Source: Suillus spraguei (Eukaryota; Basidiomycota; Agaricomycetes; Boletales; Suillaceae). From it: a stretch of 64,000 bases of DNA. Below, piece by piece: positions 32,830-44,272 of the stretch. The notes under the pieces were generated by a model, which saw only the letters and a program-made list of their open reading frames with translations, was not told the DNA's origin and did no database searches. Both the position numbers and the translations under genes were made by a program. The stretch lies in assembly GCA_016800925.1 (NCBI GenBank), contig JABCPU010000319.1, forward strand, positions 1 through 64,000, read 5' to 3'. Position 1 is the stretch's first letter; each line of letters opens with the position of its first letter.

Positions 32830-34050
32830 ACTAGCAGTTTTGACCATCACTAGAGAGCTTTCTGAGTAAGTCCAGAAATAGCTACAATCTACAATGAGGT
32901 TGGAGGTTGTACCTGAGTCCAGGATGGTGGATAGTGACTGCTGCACGATGCAAGCGATGTCATTGAAACTGGGGAGAGATTTGGGGTTGGTCTCAAGATC
33001 CTCTATCAGGGCACAAGTCAGGTTGCGAAAATCATTAGCAACAGTACTGGTGGTGTCCGGAGTAGGAGGTGCAGGCAAACTGGAAGAGGAAGTTTCACTG
33101 CTGCTTGCAGCCACAGCTATGTCCTTTTTCGGCTTCCAATTATGATTCCTGCTCAAGTTACCTCCCTGTCCTTCCATGCCCCCACTGGGCTGGAAGCAAT
33201 GCTCCCAGTCATGTGTAAGTGAGTGTGGTTGTCCAGTGCAAAGAGGGTTGTCACAGCTCACCCCATTGGGGTTGGCCTTGTGAATCCGGACACCTGTCTT
33301 GGGATTCATTTTTGCATCTGAGGATGTCCTCGACAAAGTGGCATTTGCATACTCTGATCTGGGGCTGTTTAACTTCAACTCTCCACATAGTTGATTGGCT
33401 TCTTCAGAGAGGGATTTCACAACTACGGCAAAAGTCATCTTTGAGCTGGCAGTGGTTGTCGATGAGGTTGTGGTGGATGTGCTGTAGAGATTCATCATCA
33501 TACATTTGAAAATCAGCCACTTGGGGTTTGCTGGGAGGCTGTGAAGTAATAGGAATACTGATTCATCCTCCATGACTACCACAATCATCTCTGCGAAACG
33601 ATGCCTTGCATTTTTGAATGCACTAATATAGCGAGGTGTGTCCTCAGGGTCTTTGAGTTTCTTGGCGAAGAGCTGTGTGCGAAGTTGGAACTGGGATGTG
33701 ACATCAAGTCGCCCAAAGTGAGTTGTAAGGTTATTCCACTGCTCCTGCACAGTCCAGGACTCATTGAGGAGTCCCTGGACTACTGTGGACAGCCTTCTGC
33801 AGATTATACCTTTTGCCTGGGCATCCTCCTTTATCCAGTTGACCATACTTTGTTTCTCTGCGGCAGTGAGAGATCCAGCAGTTGCCGGTGATGGCATAAC
33901 TGAGGCGCATTTGGTGAAGTTGTTTGGATCAGTGCCAGAACTACAGTGGTTCCATAATCCATCTCCCTGAAGAGCGAGAGCAACTGCATGATGCCAGGAA
34001 GGATATTCATCTGCGCCAGTTAGTTCGATTATGTGGTCATACTTCCCCAT
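32830..34050 (-). pseudogene. Ty1/copia gag-protease, truncated
   Basis: The open minus-strand frame has its start at the ATG of MGKYDHIIELTGADEYPSW (34050). The N-terminal Gag (UBN2-like) region includes SWTVQEQWNNLTTHFGRLD and FQLRTQLFAKKLKDPEDTP. A zinc-binding stretch, CDNPLCTGQPHSLTHDWEHC, lies at about residues 270-290. A retroviral-type protease site, ILDSGTTSNLIVD, follows. The frame runs into LTR3c after KTASC, so integrase, RT and RNase H are gone. In these elements gag and pol are normally one ORF. The remaining 400 codons have no stop, which suggests recent loss. Confidence 0.88.
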
Positions 34051-34141
34051 GATAATGAGGTATTGAGTGACGAGTGAGACATTGAATTGATTCACGAGGA
34101 AATAGTGTAAGTTTGCTGATTATTGAGCTTGTTAGAGCTCA

Positions 34142-34153
34142 GGGCTCATAACC
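34142..34153 (-). promoter_or_regulatory. Copia-type primer-binding site
   Basis: In element sense GGTTATGAGCCC, identical to the site at 28342-28353. It is three bases from the end of the LTR and about 90 nt upstream of the gag ATG. Confidence 0.7.
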
Positions 34154-34156
34154 TAA

Positions 34157-34535
34157 TGCAAGCTAGACATGGACTAAGTCTCAGCAAACATGGAAGAAAC
34201 ACTTAATTTGAACTACCTAGACATGGACTAAGTCTAGGTAATGAGTCAGCAAGACTGAATGCAAGTGATGACGATAACGGGCATACCTCAGTGAATGTGA
34301 AAGAAATGCTGAGGTGAACTGCCCAGGAGGCAAAGATATAAGTATCAGGCGTCAAGAAGTCCAAAGCGGAGAGAAGCGATCAGCTATAGCAACAACGGTG
34401 AGGACTGCCTAAGGTGTCGAAGGTGCCAAGAGGTAATAAGAGTCAAAAAGGAAAAGGGAAGACAAAAGCTTACCTGGAGGCTAATCCCCCAGGTTTCATA
34501 TTGTGTGGATGCAGACTTCTCTTCTTATTGCCAAC
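34157..34535 (-). repeat. 5' LTR of the truncated copia element
   Basis: It runs TGCAAGCTAGACATGG to TTATTGCCAACA on the plus strand. It contains AGACATGGACTAAGTCT twice, about 60 bp apart. The outer boundary is set by the TG/CA ends only; no second LTR is present. Confidence 0.5.
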
Positions 34536-34544
34536 AGGGATGTG

Positions 34545-34892
34545 TTAGGCAAAATCAGTAGCGCTCGAGTGAGGTATCCGCCGGTATGTAATCATAGTGC
34601 GAGGCAGCTGCAGCACGAGGCAACATGTAATAAGACTTGCTGTGGAATCAGTGATCAACGAGCATGTATAAACTACACACCAAATGGAGCTATGCAGACG
34701 AGGCAAGGATATGGATGAACATCAGTTCATGGAACATGGACTGGCAAGTCAGTATGGTATGCAGTAAGCGTGTGATGCCAGTGGCTCATGCTAAAGGAGC
34801 AAGATGGCCATAGACGAGTGGTGACTTCTATAAACATTAGACATGTGTCAAAAGATGGGGTTTCAAGGTCAACACCAATATGTTCATCACAG
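34545..34892 (-). repeat. Old LTR4 fragment
   Basis: It is similar to the last 350 bp of LTR4 (for example 5700-6035) but more diverged, and truncated on its left side. Confidence 0.75.
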
Positions 34893-34893
34893 C

Positions 34894-37800
34894 AGGCTTT
34901 CAGCAAGGGTGCATGGTCAGTGTCTATAGAGGCAATAATCAATGGGCAACCTACTTCACAAATATATCACTTCACAAAGGTACAAAACACCTAATTTTTA
35001 GTGCTTGTAGCCTAACCTTTTTGTTATTTACTTAGATACAGCTTTTTACAGAAATCAATAATTTCCATCCGAAAATACTCTATGCACATCAGATCTACAA
35101 ATTTGTCTCAACAACCCTTTCAATTTCATGCACAGCAGCAACAAAATTTTTTTCATCATCGATTACTCAGCACATCCAAGGATTTCATGTTACTGAGTTC
35201 CCTCTATGGAAGCTTGGGTGCCTATTGGATGAGAACTGGGTTGAAGAGGATGTTCTCAATGGAATGGCTGAATTGCTGTATTTTTGGCTGGCATCTGTTA
35301 TGAACTGGGATGGCATCACCAGTGACAGTGAAAAGACACAGACGGTCTACTGGGAAGTTCTACAATGCCCAGAAGAGGACAAGGTGAAAGTACAAGGAAC
35401 GTGTTCCGAGTACTATCAAGGGTTCAGCCTCAAAGACAAGTCTAAGAGGTTCTACGAGAATAGAGACTAAGGCTAAGGAGTGCTTAGACTTAGAGATGAT
35501 TCAAGACGACTGAGGTTGGAGACCTGAGCGAAGGATGTTCCAGGTAAAACCCAGTAAGATTAAAGTAAAGTATACAAGCGTAATACAACGTGCTTAAATA
35601 GGTCAATATGTGCACACGGACCGAGAGAGACGTGAGAACGTAAGTGCGTATCCAAAGAAGGAAGGCAACTATAGTACAGATGCGTTGAGCATATGAGTCA
35701 GAGTCTTGTTATGTAATATACAAGTAAAGGGGACAAAGAGAGAATGAATGGGGGCACGTACGACTGTAACAGCATCAGCATCCAAATTCAACTGTCTTGA
35801 CTTTCTTTTTCTTCTGACATCATTTTTTAATGATGCAAGGTATCTCTATGCTCAGCAGCCACAGGTGCTCAGTCAAAATTTCGCTGCATTATGAGATCAG
35901 CTGTGTGATTCAAATGTCCAGAATGTGGGCTTTATTGTTTGGGATAATAATCATCTTGCTGCATACTTCTACAACAAGTCTACACAACTCCTTCATAATG
36001 ACTCTCTGGGATATGAACCAGCCTCCAACATCCTTGATGTCTTTTCATGGGTCCTTACTTGTCTCAGTGGCTACCCACAACCATGCTCTATCCAGAAGGG
36101 AGCCCTCGCACTACAGTCTTCTGTATCTGGAAGGCATTGCAGCTCATAATTTTGTCAAATCACTTGTTGATGACAGTGTTCCATATTGGGACAATGTCTT
36201 GTCATTAGCATTTTGCAAAAGGCACTGCAAGAAATGATTACCTATCATGCAGCAGCACAAATAATTGTGAGTTCAATTCATCAGATTTATCACGAGGCTC
36301 ATATTCATTTAACCCTTTAGGACATGGTCTTCCTTGACTGGGTTCACCCATGTCTAAATAATGAACTTCAATCTAATTGCTCCAAAGGCTTTGTTGGATT
36401 TAATGACTTCAACTTGTATATACCATTGGTAAGAATTTATAGCCTGTACGAGTCTCACTTAGTACTGACATCTGGTCTCCAGGCTTCTCATCTGATCTAT
36501 AAATTCAAGACTCTAATTTTGAATGAACCTGTGATTACCCTCCCTTTTTGGCATTTGTTATCTCATCAGATGGTTCTGAATGTAAGAGGACTTGAAAAAA
36601 ATTTATATGCATGCTAACAGTTGTAACGATTTTTTATTCAGGACTCATCACTGCTAAACATGTCTCCTTGCACAACTTCACTTACTCTCAGGATTCCCAC
36701 TAGTAGTAACATTGGTCCCACTGCTAATCTCAGTTTCACAACATCTGGAAATACTGTCACAAATCCTATCATACTTGAATCTCCTCCCCCTCAATTTTGG
36801 GAGCCATCAATGCGAGAACCACAGACTCCACTTCGAACTATGACAATTGATGTCATTAACCTCATTTCACCACTCCACATCACAACAAGGGCATTGCCAA
36901 GGACAGTCAAGGCACCTAACAGTCCTATAATTGTGTCCTCTCCTTGCCACATTAGATTGAAGAAGTGCCATCACCATAGCAACAAGGAGAATGAGTTGTC
37001 TGGACCTATCATTGAACTAAGTGACTCTGATGATCCAGAAATCGAGGTACAACCACCTGCAAAACAGTTAAAGTCATCTGTCAAAGAATCAACTGCAGAT
37101 CGCAATATCAGTACCATTGGTCATCCTATTGCAGTTGGATCAGTGTTCGAGAGCATTGAAGAGGCCCAATGTTGCATTTATGCCCATGAAGCAAACTGTG
37201 GGCATTGTTGGTGCTGAGGACAAAGTAAATGTGTTGGTGATAGTGCAGTGTAGTTCAAAAAACTCACACTCTGATGTAACCATTACTACCAACATGAACC
37301 AACCAACTCAATGGCTATTGACCCTTCTGATCACCACAGAGGCAAGACCATCAAGACAGGCTATAATGCTCATGTCAATCTTAATCTGATTCATGGATCA
37401 ACATTGTGGCAGGGTACTTTTACTGACTGGAACCACAATCACCCACAAGAAATCCCTCCTGGAGGTACCATAGTCCAACGACCCACTACAGCACAGCGTC
37501 AGGTCATCTCCAAGCTTGCAACAAGTGATGGCTTCCAGTGAAAGCACATATCTACCATTCTTGCCAAACATCTCACAGACCATCCCCTTGAACCCAAACA
37601 AGTATCAAACATAATTAATGATGCACGTCATCAGGCTCGAGAGGATGTGCAAGCACTTGGTGGTGATATTGCAGCAATTATTGTTGTGTTACAGGGCAGG
37701 ATTGATGATGGTGAATGTTGGCAGTATAAGCTTCAGCTGGATGAAAATCAAGTTGTCATTGGCCTTTGGTGGCTCAGTCCCACTCAACTTGATCTTGCTC

Positions 37801-39070
37801 AATGCTTTTCTGATGTTCTCATCAATGATAACACATACAACCACAATCAGTACAATTATCCATTCAATATTGGCATTATTATTGATAATTTTGGTGCCTC
37901 ACAGAATGCATGGTATGCTTTTCAGGCAACAGAAGATGTGGAATTGCACTGTTGGATTTTCCAATGCCATTTGGAGGCTGTGTGGCAACCACCAGAGGTT
38001 TTCTTTCCGATTGACATGGTTCACTTATCTCAGTGGCATCCCAGACAATACCTCTCTCATGTCACTTATACTGTCTTCATCATCTCACTGGAAATATCAC
38101 GCAAAATCTTCGTATTGTCATTGGTTCTCAGTGGCAGGATTTCATGCATGACTTTTGGATTGTATATTGAGCAGTATCACCCATCGAGTTCAAGAGGCTA
38201 TGGACCAACATCAAAGCAAAGTTCCCCAGGGCTCATAATTATCTTGAAGAAATCTATGGCTGCTGAGAGTGTTGGGCCTGGGCCTGGGTGAGCCATGTCT
38301 TCACAGCAGGGATCCAAACAAATGGTTGCATTGAGGTTGAGAATCGAATCAACAAGGTTTTTGGAGGACCAAAAAAGACCTTACTTCAGCTATTAAACAG
38401 TCTCAACAAGAGAACAGATGGACAAACTGTTTAGGAAATGGTTCAAGTTCGAGAGGTAAGCCTGACACTTGATTATATTCAAAGTTGTAAAGTCTTAATA
38501 AGTTTTTAGTCATCACAACATCAACATGTTCAGAACCTTGAGAGGCTTTTTGCAAGACCACTTGCTCAGTTGCAACAACATGCTGGTCCATTTGCACTAC
38601 AGAGGTGCTACAAGGAGATGGAGGAGAGTCTATTCTATGAAACAGAGGTTGTTCAGTGACCGTTGGGTGTACAAACTTGGGTATGTGCCTTCCATCTGCT
38701 TTGATTTGAACATGGATACTATCTATGTCATTAGATGGAGTATGCAATTCAGACAGACAAGGCCAGACATGGTTATACATGGTGCAATAATGAGGAACAG
38801 GTCTGTGCTTTGGTCTCCTAAAGTCAATCAAAACTCATGCAATGATTCCTGTGGTAGCATATGATCAATGACTTCAAGAATGATGAGGCATATATCTCCA
38901 CCAAGTGGTTACTCTGGTTGATAAACTCACGAGGACTGGAAATACAACATCTCTTGAAGATAGTCAACTGTGGTACAAAAACAACACACTTCCTCGCCAT
39001 CCTTCAAAATGACACTTATTTGTGTGACTGCTGCATGAGCCCCTTCAGTGACAAACTCCATACTATACGG
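34894..39070 (+). pseudogene. MULE transposon relic: Ulp1-like protease plus FAR1/MULE transposase
   Basis: Part 1 (about 34895-36235) is a C48/Ulp1-like domain. An exon ends QIYHFTK; an intron (34980-35036) follows; then LWKLGCLLDENWVEEDVLNG, the catalytic-His region IVWDNNHLAAYFYN and the Asp region LLHNDSLGY. The catalytic Cys (expected in SGSCGIAAHNF) is missing because of a frameshifting small deletion near 36130. Part 2 (36660-38460) has a Pro/Ser-rich leader, a FAR1-like start (GSVFESIEEAQCCIYAHE), MULE N-terminal motifs (WNHNHPQEIPPGGTI, AREDVQALGGD) and the transposase core (VLINDNTYNHNQYNYPFNIG, ELHCWIFQCHLEAVW). Part 3 (38500-39060) has the first half of a SWIM finger (YLCDCCM). 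There are many TGA stops, for example 35896 and 37539. A solo LTR1 lies at 35296. Confidence 0.8.
35296..35771 (-). repeat. Solo LTR1 in the MULE Ulp1 region
   Basis: 476 bp, TGTTATGAACTGG to ACTGTAACA on the plus strand. Perfect 5-bp TSD GCATC (35291-35295 and 35772-35776). The Ulp1 frame continues across it when the LTR and one TSD copy are left out. Confidence 0.95.
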
Positions 39071-39957
39071 TGTAACGAACATATTGGCACTGGGCTTAAA
39101 ACCTCATATTTTGACACTCATCTCACGTCTACAGGAGTCACCACTTGTCCATGGCCATCTTACCCCTTTAGCAGTACTGGTGGCATCCCACACTTACCGC
39201 ACACCATACCGACTGCTGCACCTTGTTCCATGAACCGATGTCCTTCCATGTCCTTGCCGTGTCCGCATAGCTCCATTTGGTGCATAGTCTATGTTTACTT
39301 ATGGCGGTTACTACACTCCAGTGCTACTGATCTCACCTAGAGTATTCCAAGTACATACAAATTAGGATATAAGCACCATGTACCCCGCACAATACAGCAC
39401 CTGATTTTACACCATTGCACGTACTATAGGTCAGGATTATTGTCTAGCTCTGGATCAACCCAGTAGTGGACATAGTCTTTAAAGTTTCCTTATCGCTCGT
39501 TAATACATCACGCTCATTCTCCATTACTGCTGGCATACCGCTGGACTTTTGACTGTTACTTTGACTGAACTTCTCACGCTCCGCTACTTTACCGCTGAAA
39601 GTACCGCGGGCTTCTTTACTGTTTCCTTGCACCGCTCGCAACCTTACCACTACCACTGAGACCACCGCTCGACATCGCTCGCTCGACGCAACTGTTACTG
39701 GCCTTATCTTGACCATGGTAGCACCGCTACACACGCCGCTAGTTCTGGCAGTATCATTGCTGACCGCGGCAACTTACCGCTGACCACGACACTTGTTTCA
39801 CACACAAGTTAGACTCGAACTTGACCATACTCATAGGCATCCCCCTTTAGGGTCGAACACTCTTGTTCTTACAAGTGAAGCAGACTAGATGGAGCACAAG
39901 ACTAACATACTAGTGGCAGTGGTTTATCTACAGCCCAAGCTAGGTTGTATCTTTACA
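39071..39957 (+). repeat. Solo LTR4
   Basis: 887 bp, TGTAACGAACATATT to TGTATCTTTACA. 4-bp TSD ACGG (39067-39070 and 39958-39961). TATA-like GATATAAGC near 39367 supports plus sense. Confidence 0.9.
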
Positions 39958-40556
39958 ACGGGTCACCCGACCCACATAATATCCCATCAAAGACAGGCCA
40001 GCGGACCATGGGCTGAGGTCATGTATATCCTTGATGTTGATGGATGGGCTGGGGCCAATATTATTTCCGATGGAGATGGGTGGGCCAGGAGAATTTTATT
40101 TTCAGCAGAGATTGGTGGGCCAAGGGAAACATGATTTCTGATGTTGACGGATGGGCCAGGGGGATATCATCACCGATGGAGATGGGTGGGCCCATCTGGG
40201 TAATATGTAGAGTAGGATATTATAGACAGCTGGGCTGAAGAGAGATGCAAGGCAAATATTATTGCATAGACGGGTGGGCCGAGGTAAGAGAATATTACAT
40301 ATATGGGTGGGCTGATGTGGGGTGTATTACATGGATGGGTGGGCTGAGGTGGGGGAATATCACATATATGGGTGGGCTGACATGGGGTGTATTACATAGA
40401 CAGGTGGGCCAAGGGTGCAGTAAAATATTTATTGCATAGACGGGTGGGCCGATGTGGGGGAATTTTACATAGATGGGTGGGCCAACATGGAGGTAAATTG
40501 CATGTATGGGTGGGCCGAGGTAAAATATATTACATATACGGGTGGGCCTAGATATG
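39958..40556. repeat. Degenerate minisatellite around GGGTGGGCC
   Basis: A tandem-like array of roughly 40-bp units, each carrying GATGGGTGGGCC or ACGGGTGGGCC followed by an A/T-rich stretch such as TATTACATA. Ten or more units can be counted. A reverse-complement version lies at 51691-52915. Confidence 0.8.
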
Positions 40557-41543
40557 TATCATAAAGACATACAGCTGATGTAGCCACCAGAGAATCAAAC
40601 ACATAGGATACATGCACCCTATGAGTGCATATACCTACCATCGACCACCAAAATATAAACCCTGAAGCATGAAAACCTGAATGCACCATGTCTGACATTC
40701 ACCCATAATCGAGTCCCAAAGCCCGAAAACCCGAAACCTGAGCCTTGGTGTGCACCATATCCTATTGTCTAACACAACAAATCACTGAGTCTTGAAACCC
40801 GACCACCTGACCACCTGAAGCTTGAAACACAAGACTCAGAAGTCAAAACTCGCAAAAATATAAATGTCAAATTTCACTGAGTGCCAAACCCTGAGTACTG
40901 AGTGCTGTGTGCCGGGTGCCAGATGCCAAGTCCCAAAATGTGGAACTCGAAACTGGAGATTCAAACTAGATATTTCCTGAATTCCAGATACCCGGACACC
41001 CGAAACACAACACACAAGGTGAAATATTTGAAGTCCATGTGTCGAGTCACCTAGTGCCAAGTGCCAAGTGCCAAGTGCCAAGTGCCAAGTGCCAAGTGCC
41101 AAGTGCCAAGTGCTGAGTGCTGAGTGCTGGGTGCCAGGTGCCGTGTGCAGAGTCCTGAAACTAGAAACTCAAGATTTGAGACGAAAAAGATATCTACCAA
41201 AAATGTGTGGATCAAAGTTTTTTTGTTGCCTGACATTTTTCTGACTCCCAAGTACCAAACCTAGACTACCAGATTTTGGGATTCGGGGTTCGGCACTCAA
41301 GATTCGAGATTTGAGACAAAAAAGGTATCTACCAAAAATGTGTGGATCAAAGTCTTTTTATTGCCTCACATTTTTTGAGTCCCGAGTGCAGAATCCTGAG
41401 TACTGAACCCCAAACCCCAAAATAGTGGATTACTGGAGTTTGGGGTTTGGGGTTCGGCACTTAAAATGTGTGGATCAATATGTTTCTATTGCCTCACATT
41501 GTTCTGAGTTCCGAGTCCTGAGTGCTGGGTGCTGGGGTTCAGG
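40557..41543. repeat. Degenerate simple repeat with a heptamer array
   Basis: The first 250 bp show nothing clear. From about 40800 the sequence is built from words such as CTGAGTGCC, GGTTCGGCACT and AACTCGAAACT. At 41054-41109 there are eight exact copies of GTGCCAA, followed by about five variants (GTGCTGA, GTGCTGG, GTGCCAG). No gene. Confidence 0.75.
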
Positions 41544-42015
41544 TGTTACGAACTGGGGTGGCATCACCAGCGACAGTGAAAAGACACAGCCGGTCTGCTG
41601 GGAGTTCTTACAATGTCCAAAAAAGGACAAGGTGAAAGTATGAGGAACGTGTTCCAAGTACGATCAAGGGTTCGGCCTCAAAGACAAGTCTAAGAGGTTC
41701 TGCGAGAATAGAGACTAAGGCTAAGGAGTGCTTAGACTTAGAGACGATTCAAGACGACTTAGGTTGGAGGCCTAAGCGAAGGAGATTCCAGGTAAAACCC
41801 AGTAAGATTAAAGTAAGGAATCTACTACAAGTACACTGTGCTTAAATAGGCCAATATGTGCGCACAGACCAAGTAACCGTGAGAATGTAACTGCGTATCC
41901 TAATAAGGAAGGCATGTGTTGTACAGATGCGTTGAGCATATGAGTCAGAGTCATGTGACATGATACAAGTAATGAAACAAAGGGAAAATGAATAGGGGCA
42001 CGTACGATTGTAACA
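41544..42015 (-). repeat. Solo LTR1
   Basis: 472 bp, TGTTACGAACTGG to GATTGTAACA on the plus strand. Perfect 5-bp TSD TCAGG (41539-41543 and 42016-42020). Inserted in satellite DNA. Confidence 0.95.
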
Positions 42016-42076
42016 TCAGGGTTCGGCACTTGAAATATGTGGATCAATATCTTTCACATTGTTATGAGTCCTGAGT

Positions 42077-42905
42077 CCCGAGTGGTGGCCCGTGCATATA
42101 GGTCTCCTAGTGCAGAGTGCGCTAGTTGCATTGGTTGGAGGGTGGCGCCACGCGCTATCTCATGACCTACATCACAGAGACGAGGTTCTTGACAACGATC
42201 AAAGACGTAGAAGCGATGAGCTTCTATGAAGTTTGAATAGTGACAATGAGCTTATCAAAAGCTTATCAAAAGGAAGTTCAGGGTCGAAGATCAAGTAGAT
42301 TCAAGTTAAAGAAGTACAAAGGCTATCTGCGTGTATTTATATGTAAGGTTGAAGCGGAGCACAAATATGTAAGTATCGCTGAATTAAGTATGAAGTCAGA
42401 TAGCCAATAAGAGGATGCATGCTCGTAAACGAGTCAGAGGCATATCAACCAATGAGAATGTGCATGTGCGCGAAGGAGTCATAAGTGTGGAGCCAAAGGT
42501 ATAAAGGGTACAAGCCAATGAGGCGATGCATGAGTCAAGAAAGGCAAACGGTAAAAGGATAAAGCATAACACGATACCAAGACGTCCTTGAAGGTAGACA
42601 GGGGGTTCCCATGAACCAAGCGGGTGCGTGTGTTGAAGCACAAGGTAATGCGACAAGCGCAGAGGAGGCACTTGAAGCACACGAAGCGTGAGATGCACAT
42701 ATAGGTGCAAAGGAGGTAGAAGGCGTGTGAAGAGGGTGTGTTCAGTGACAATGGAGGAGGCGAGTGTAGGCGAGGTATGGAGTGACAATGGCAAGCCAGA
42801 CGAGGTAGTGGAGGACGAGGATGGAGGCCTTGTCGGGACGAGAGTAGACAGCGACGCATAGGAGGAAAAATGATAGTAGGGGCGCAAGAAGGTGTTCTTG
42901 TAACA
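42077..42905 (-). repeat. LTR3d, truncated
   Basis: It is the reverse of LTR3c. It lacks about the first 70 bp found in LTR3a and starts at GAGTGGTGGCC; it is complete at the other end (TTCTTGTAACA). No TSD can be seen, consistent with truncation. Confidence 0.85.
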
Positions 42906-44272
42906 GGTGCTGGGTGCCGGGGTTTGGGGTTCAGCACTCAAAATGTGTGAATCAATATCTTTGTATTGCCTCACATTGTTCTGAGTCCCGAGTGCTGGGT
43001 TTGGGGTTTGGGGTTCAGCACTTAAAATATGTGGATCAATATCTTTCACATTGTTATGAGTCCCAAGTCCCAAGTCCCAAGTGCTGGGTGCCAGGGTTCG
43101 GGGTTCGGCACTCAAAATATGTGGATCAATATCTTTGTATTGCTTCACATTGTTCTAAGTCCCGAGTGCCGGGTGCCAGGTGCTGGGGTTCGGGGTTCAG
43201 GGTTCGGCACTTAAAATATGTGGATCAATATCTTTCACATTGTTATGAGTCGCAAGTCCCGAGTCCTGGGTGCCGGGTGCTGGGGTTCAGGGTTCAGCAC
43301 TCAAAATGTGTGAATCAATATCTTTGTATTGCCTCACATTGTTCTAAGTCCCGAGTGCCGAGTGCCAGGTGCTGGGTTCAGGCTTCAGCACTCAAAATGT
43401 GTGAATCAATGTGAGGCAATAAAAAGACTTTGACCCACACATTTTTAGTGCCAAACCCCGAAATCTGGTAGTCCACAATTTCAGGGTTCAGCACTTGTGA
43501 TTCTGCACTCGGGACTCAGAAAAATGTGAGACAATAAAAGAAATTTGATCCACACATTTAAAACTTGAACCTCACAAAAATGTATATCATGTAAATTTTC
43601 TATTTCCTTACACAGTTCACCGAGTGTCAAGTACCAAGACCCAAGACCCGAATCGCGAATTCCTGGAAATGTACCAAGTGCCGAGTGCTGAGTGCTGAAA
43701 CTTGAAACTTGAAGCATAACACGTGAAACTCGCAAAAATCTGTATTATGTAAAATTTCTATTTCCTTACACAGTTCACCGAGTGTTGAGTACCAAGACCC
43801 AAGACCTGAATCCCAAATGTAGGGTTGGCAGGCCAGCTGCGGAGGTCCGGAGATATGGAGATCAGGGCCAGAGATCATAGTGGAGATGGGGTGTGAAATA
43901 CAGTATGTGACAGAAACTCGTAAAAATGTATATCATGTAAAATTTCTATTTCCTTACACAGTTCATCGAGTGCTGAGTAGCAAGACCCGAGACCCGAATT
44001 CCTGGCAATGTAGCAAGTGCCGAGTGCCAAAGTCCAAAACTTGAAACTTGCAACTTGAAACTCAAAACTCACAAACATCTGTATCATGTAAAATTTCTAT
44101 TTCCTTACACAGTTCACCGAGTGTCAAGTACCGATACCAGAAACCCAAAACCCAAAAGCCTGGCATACACAACATGTATGCCAGGGTTTTGGGTTTTGGG
44201 TCTTGGTACTCAACACTTGGTGAACTGTGTAAGGAATAGAAATTTTACATGATATACATTTTTGCGAGTGTC
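42906..44272. repeat. Satellite-like DNA, two unit types, in both orientations
   Basis: Between 42906 and 43400, units of roughly 110-150 bp repeat: GGTTCAGCACTCAAAATGTG, then ATCAATATCTTTGTATTGCC, then TCACATTGTTCTGAGTCCC. The orientation flips near 43400. From 43560 on a second unit appears (ACAGTTCACCGAGTG, TTTCTATTTCCTTACACAG, GTATATCATG), which is the reverse of the arrays at 46980-47530 and 50164-50750. A short LTR5 end fragment lies at about 43820-43912. Confidence 0.75.
44077..44268. repeat. Near-perfect inverted repeat (hairpin) in the satellite
   Basis: Arms of about 92 bp are separated by 5 nt. The centre is TGGCATACA-caaca-TGTATGCCA (44161-44183). The left arm starts near GTATCATGTAAAATTTC; the right arm ends near GAAATTTTACATGATATAC. 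Confidence 0.85.

Noticed and set aside
41054..41145. CRISPR-like array
   Set aside because: Direct heptamers without spacers in a eukaryotic satellite.
42396..43414. ORFs of 166-250 codons with repeated words
   Set aside because: They are translations of satellite repeats and LTR3d; repeats such as QYLCIASHCSES come from the tand-like DNA, not from a protein family.
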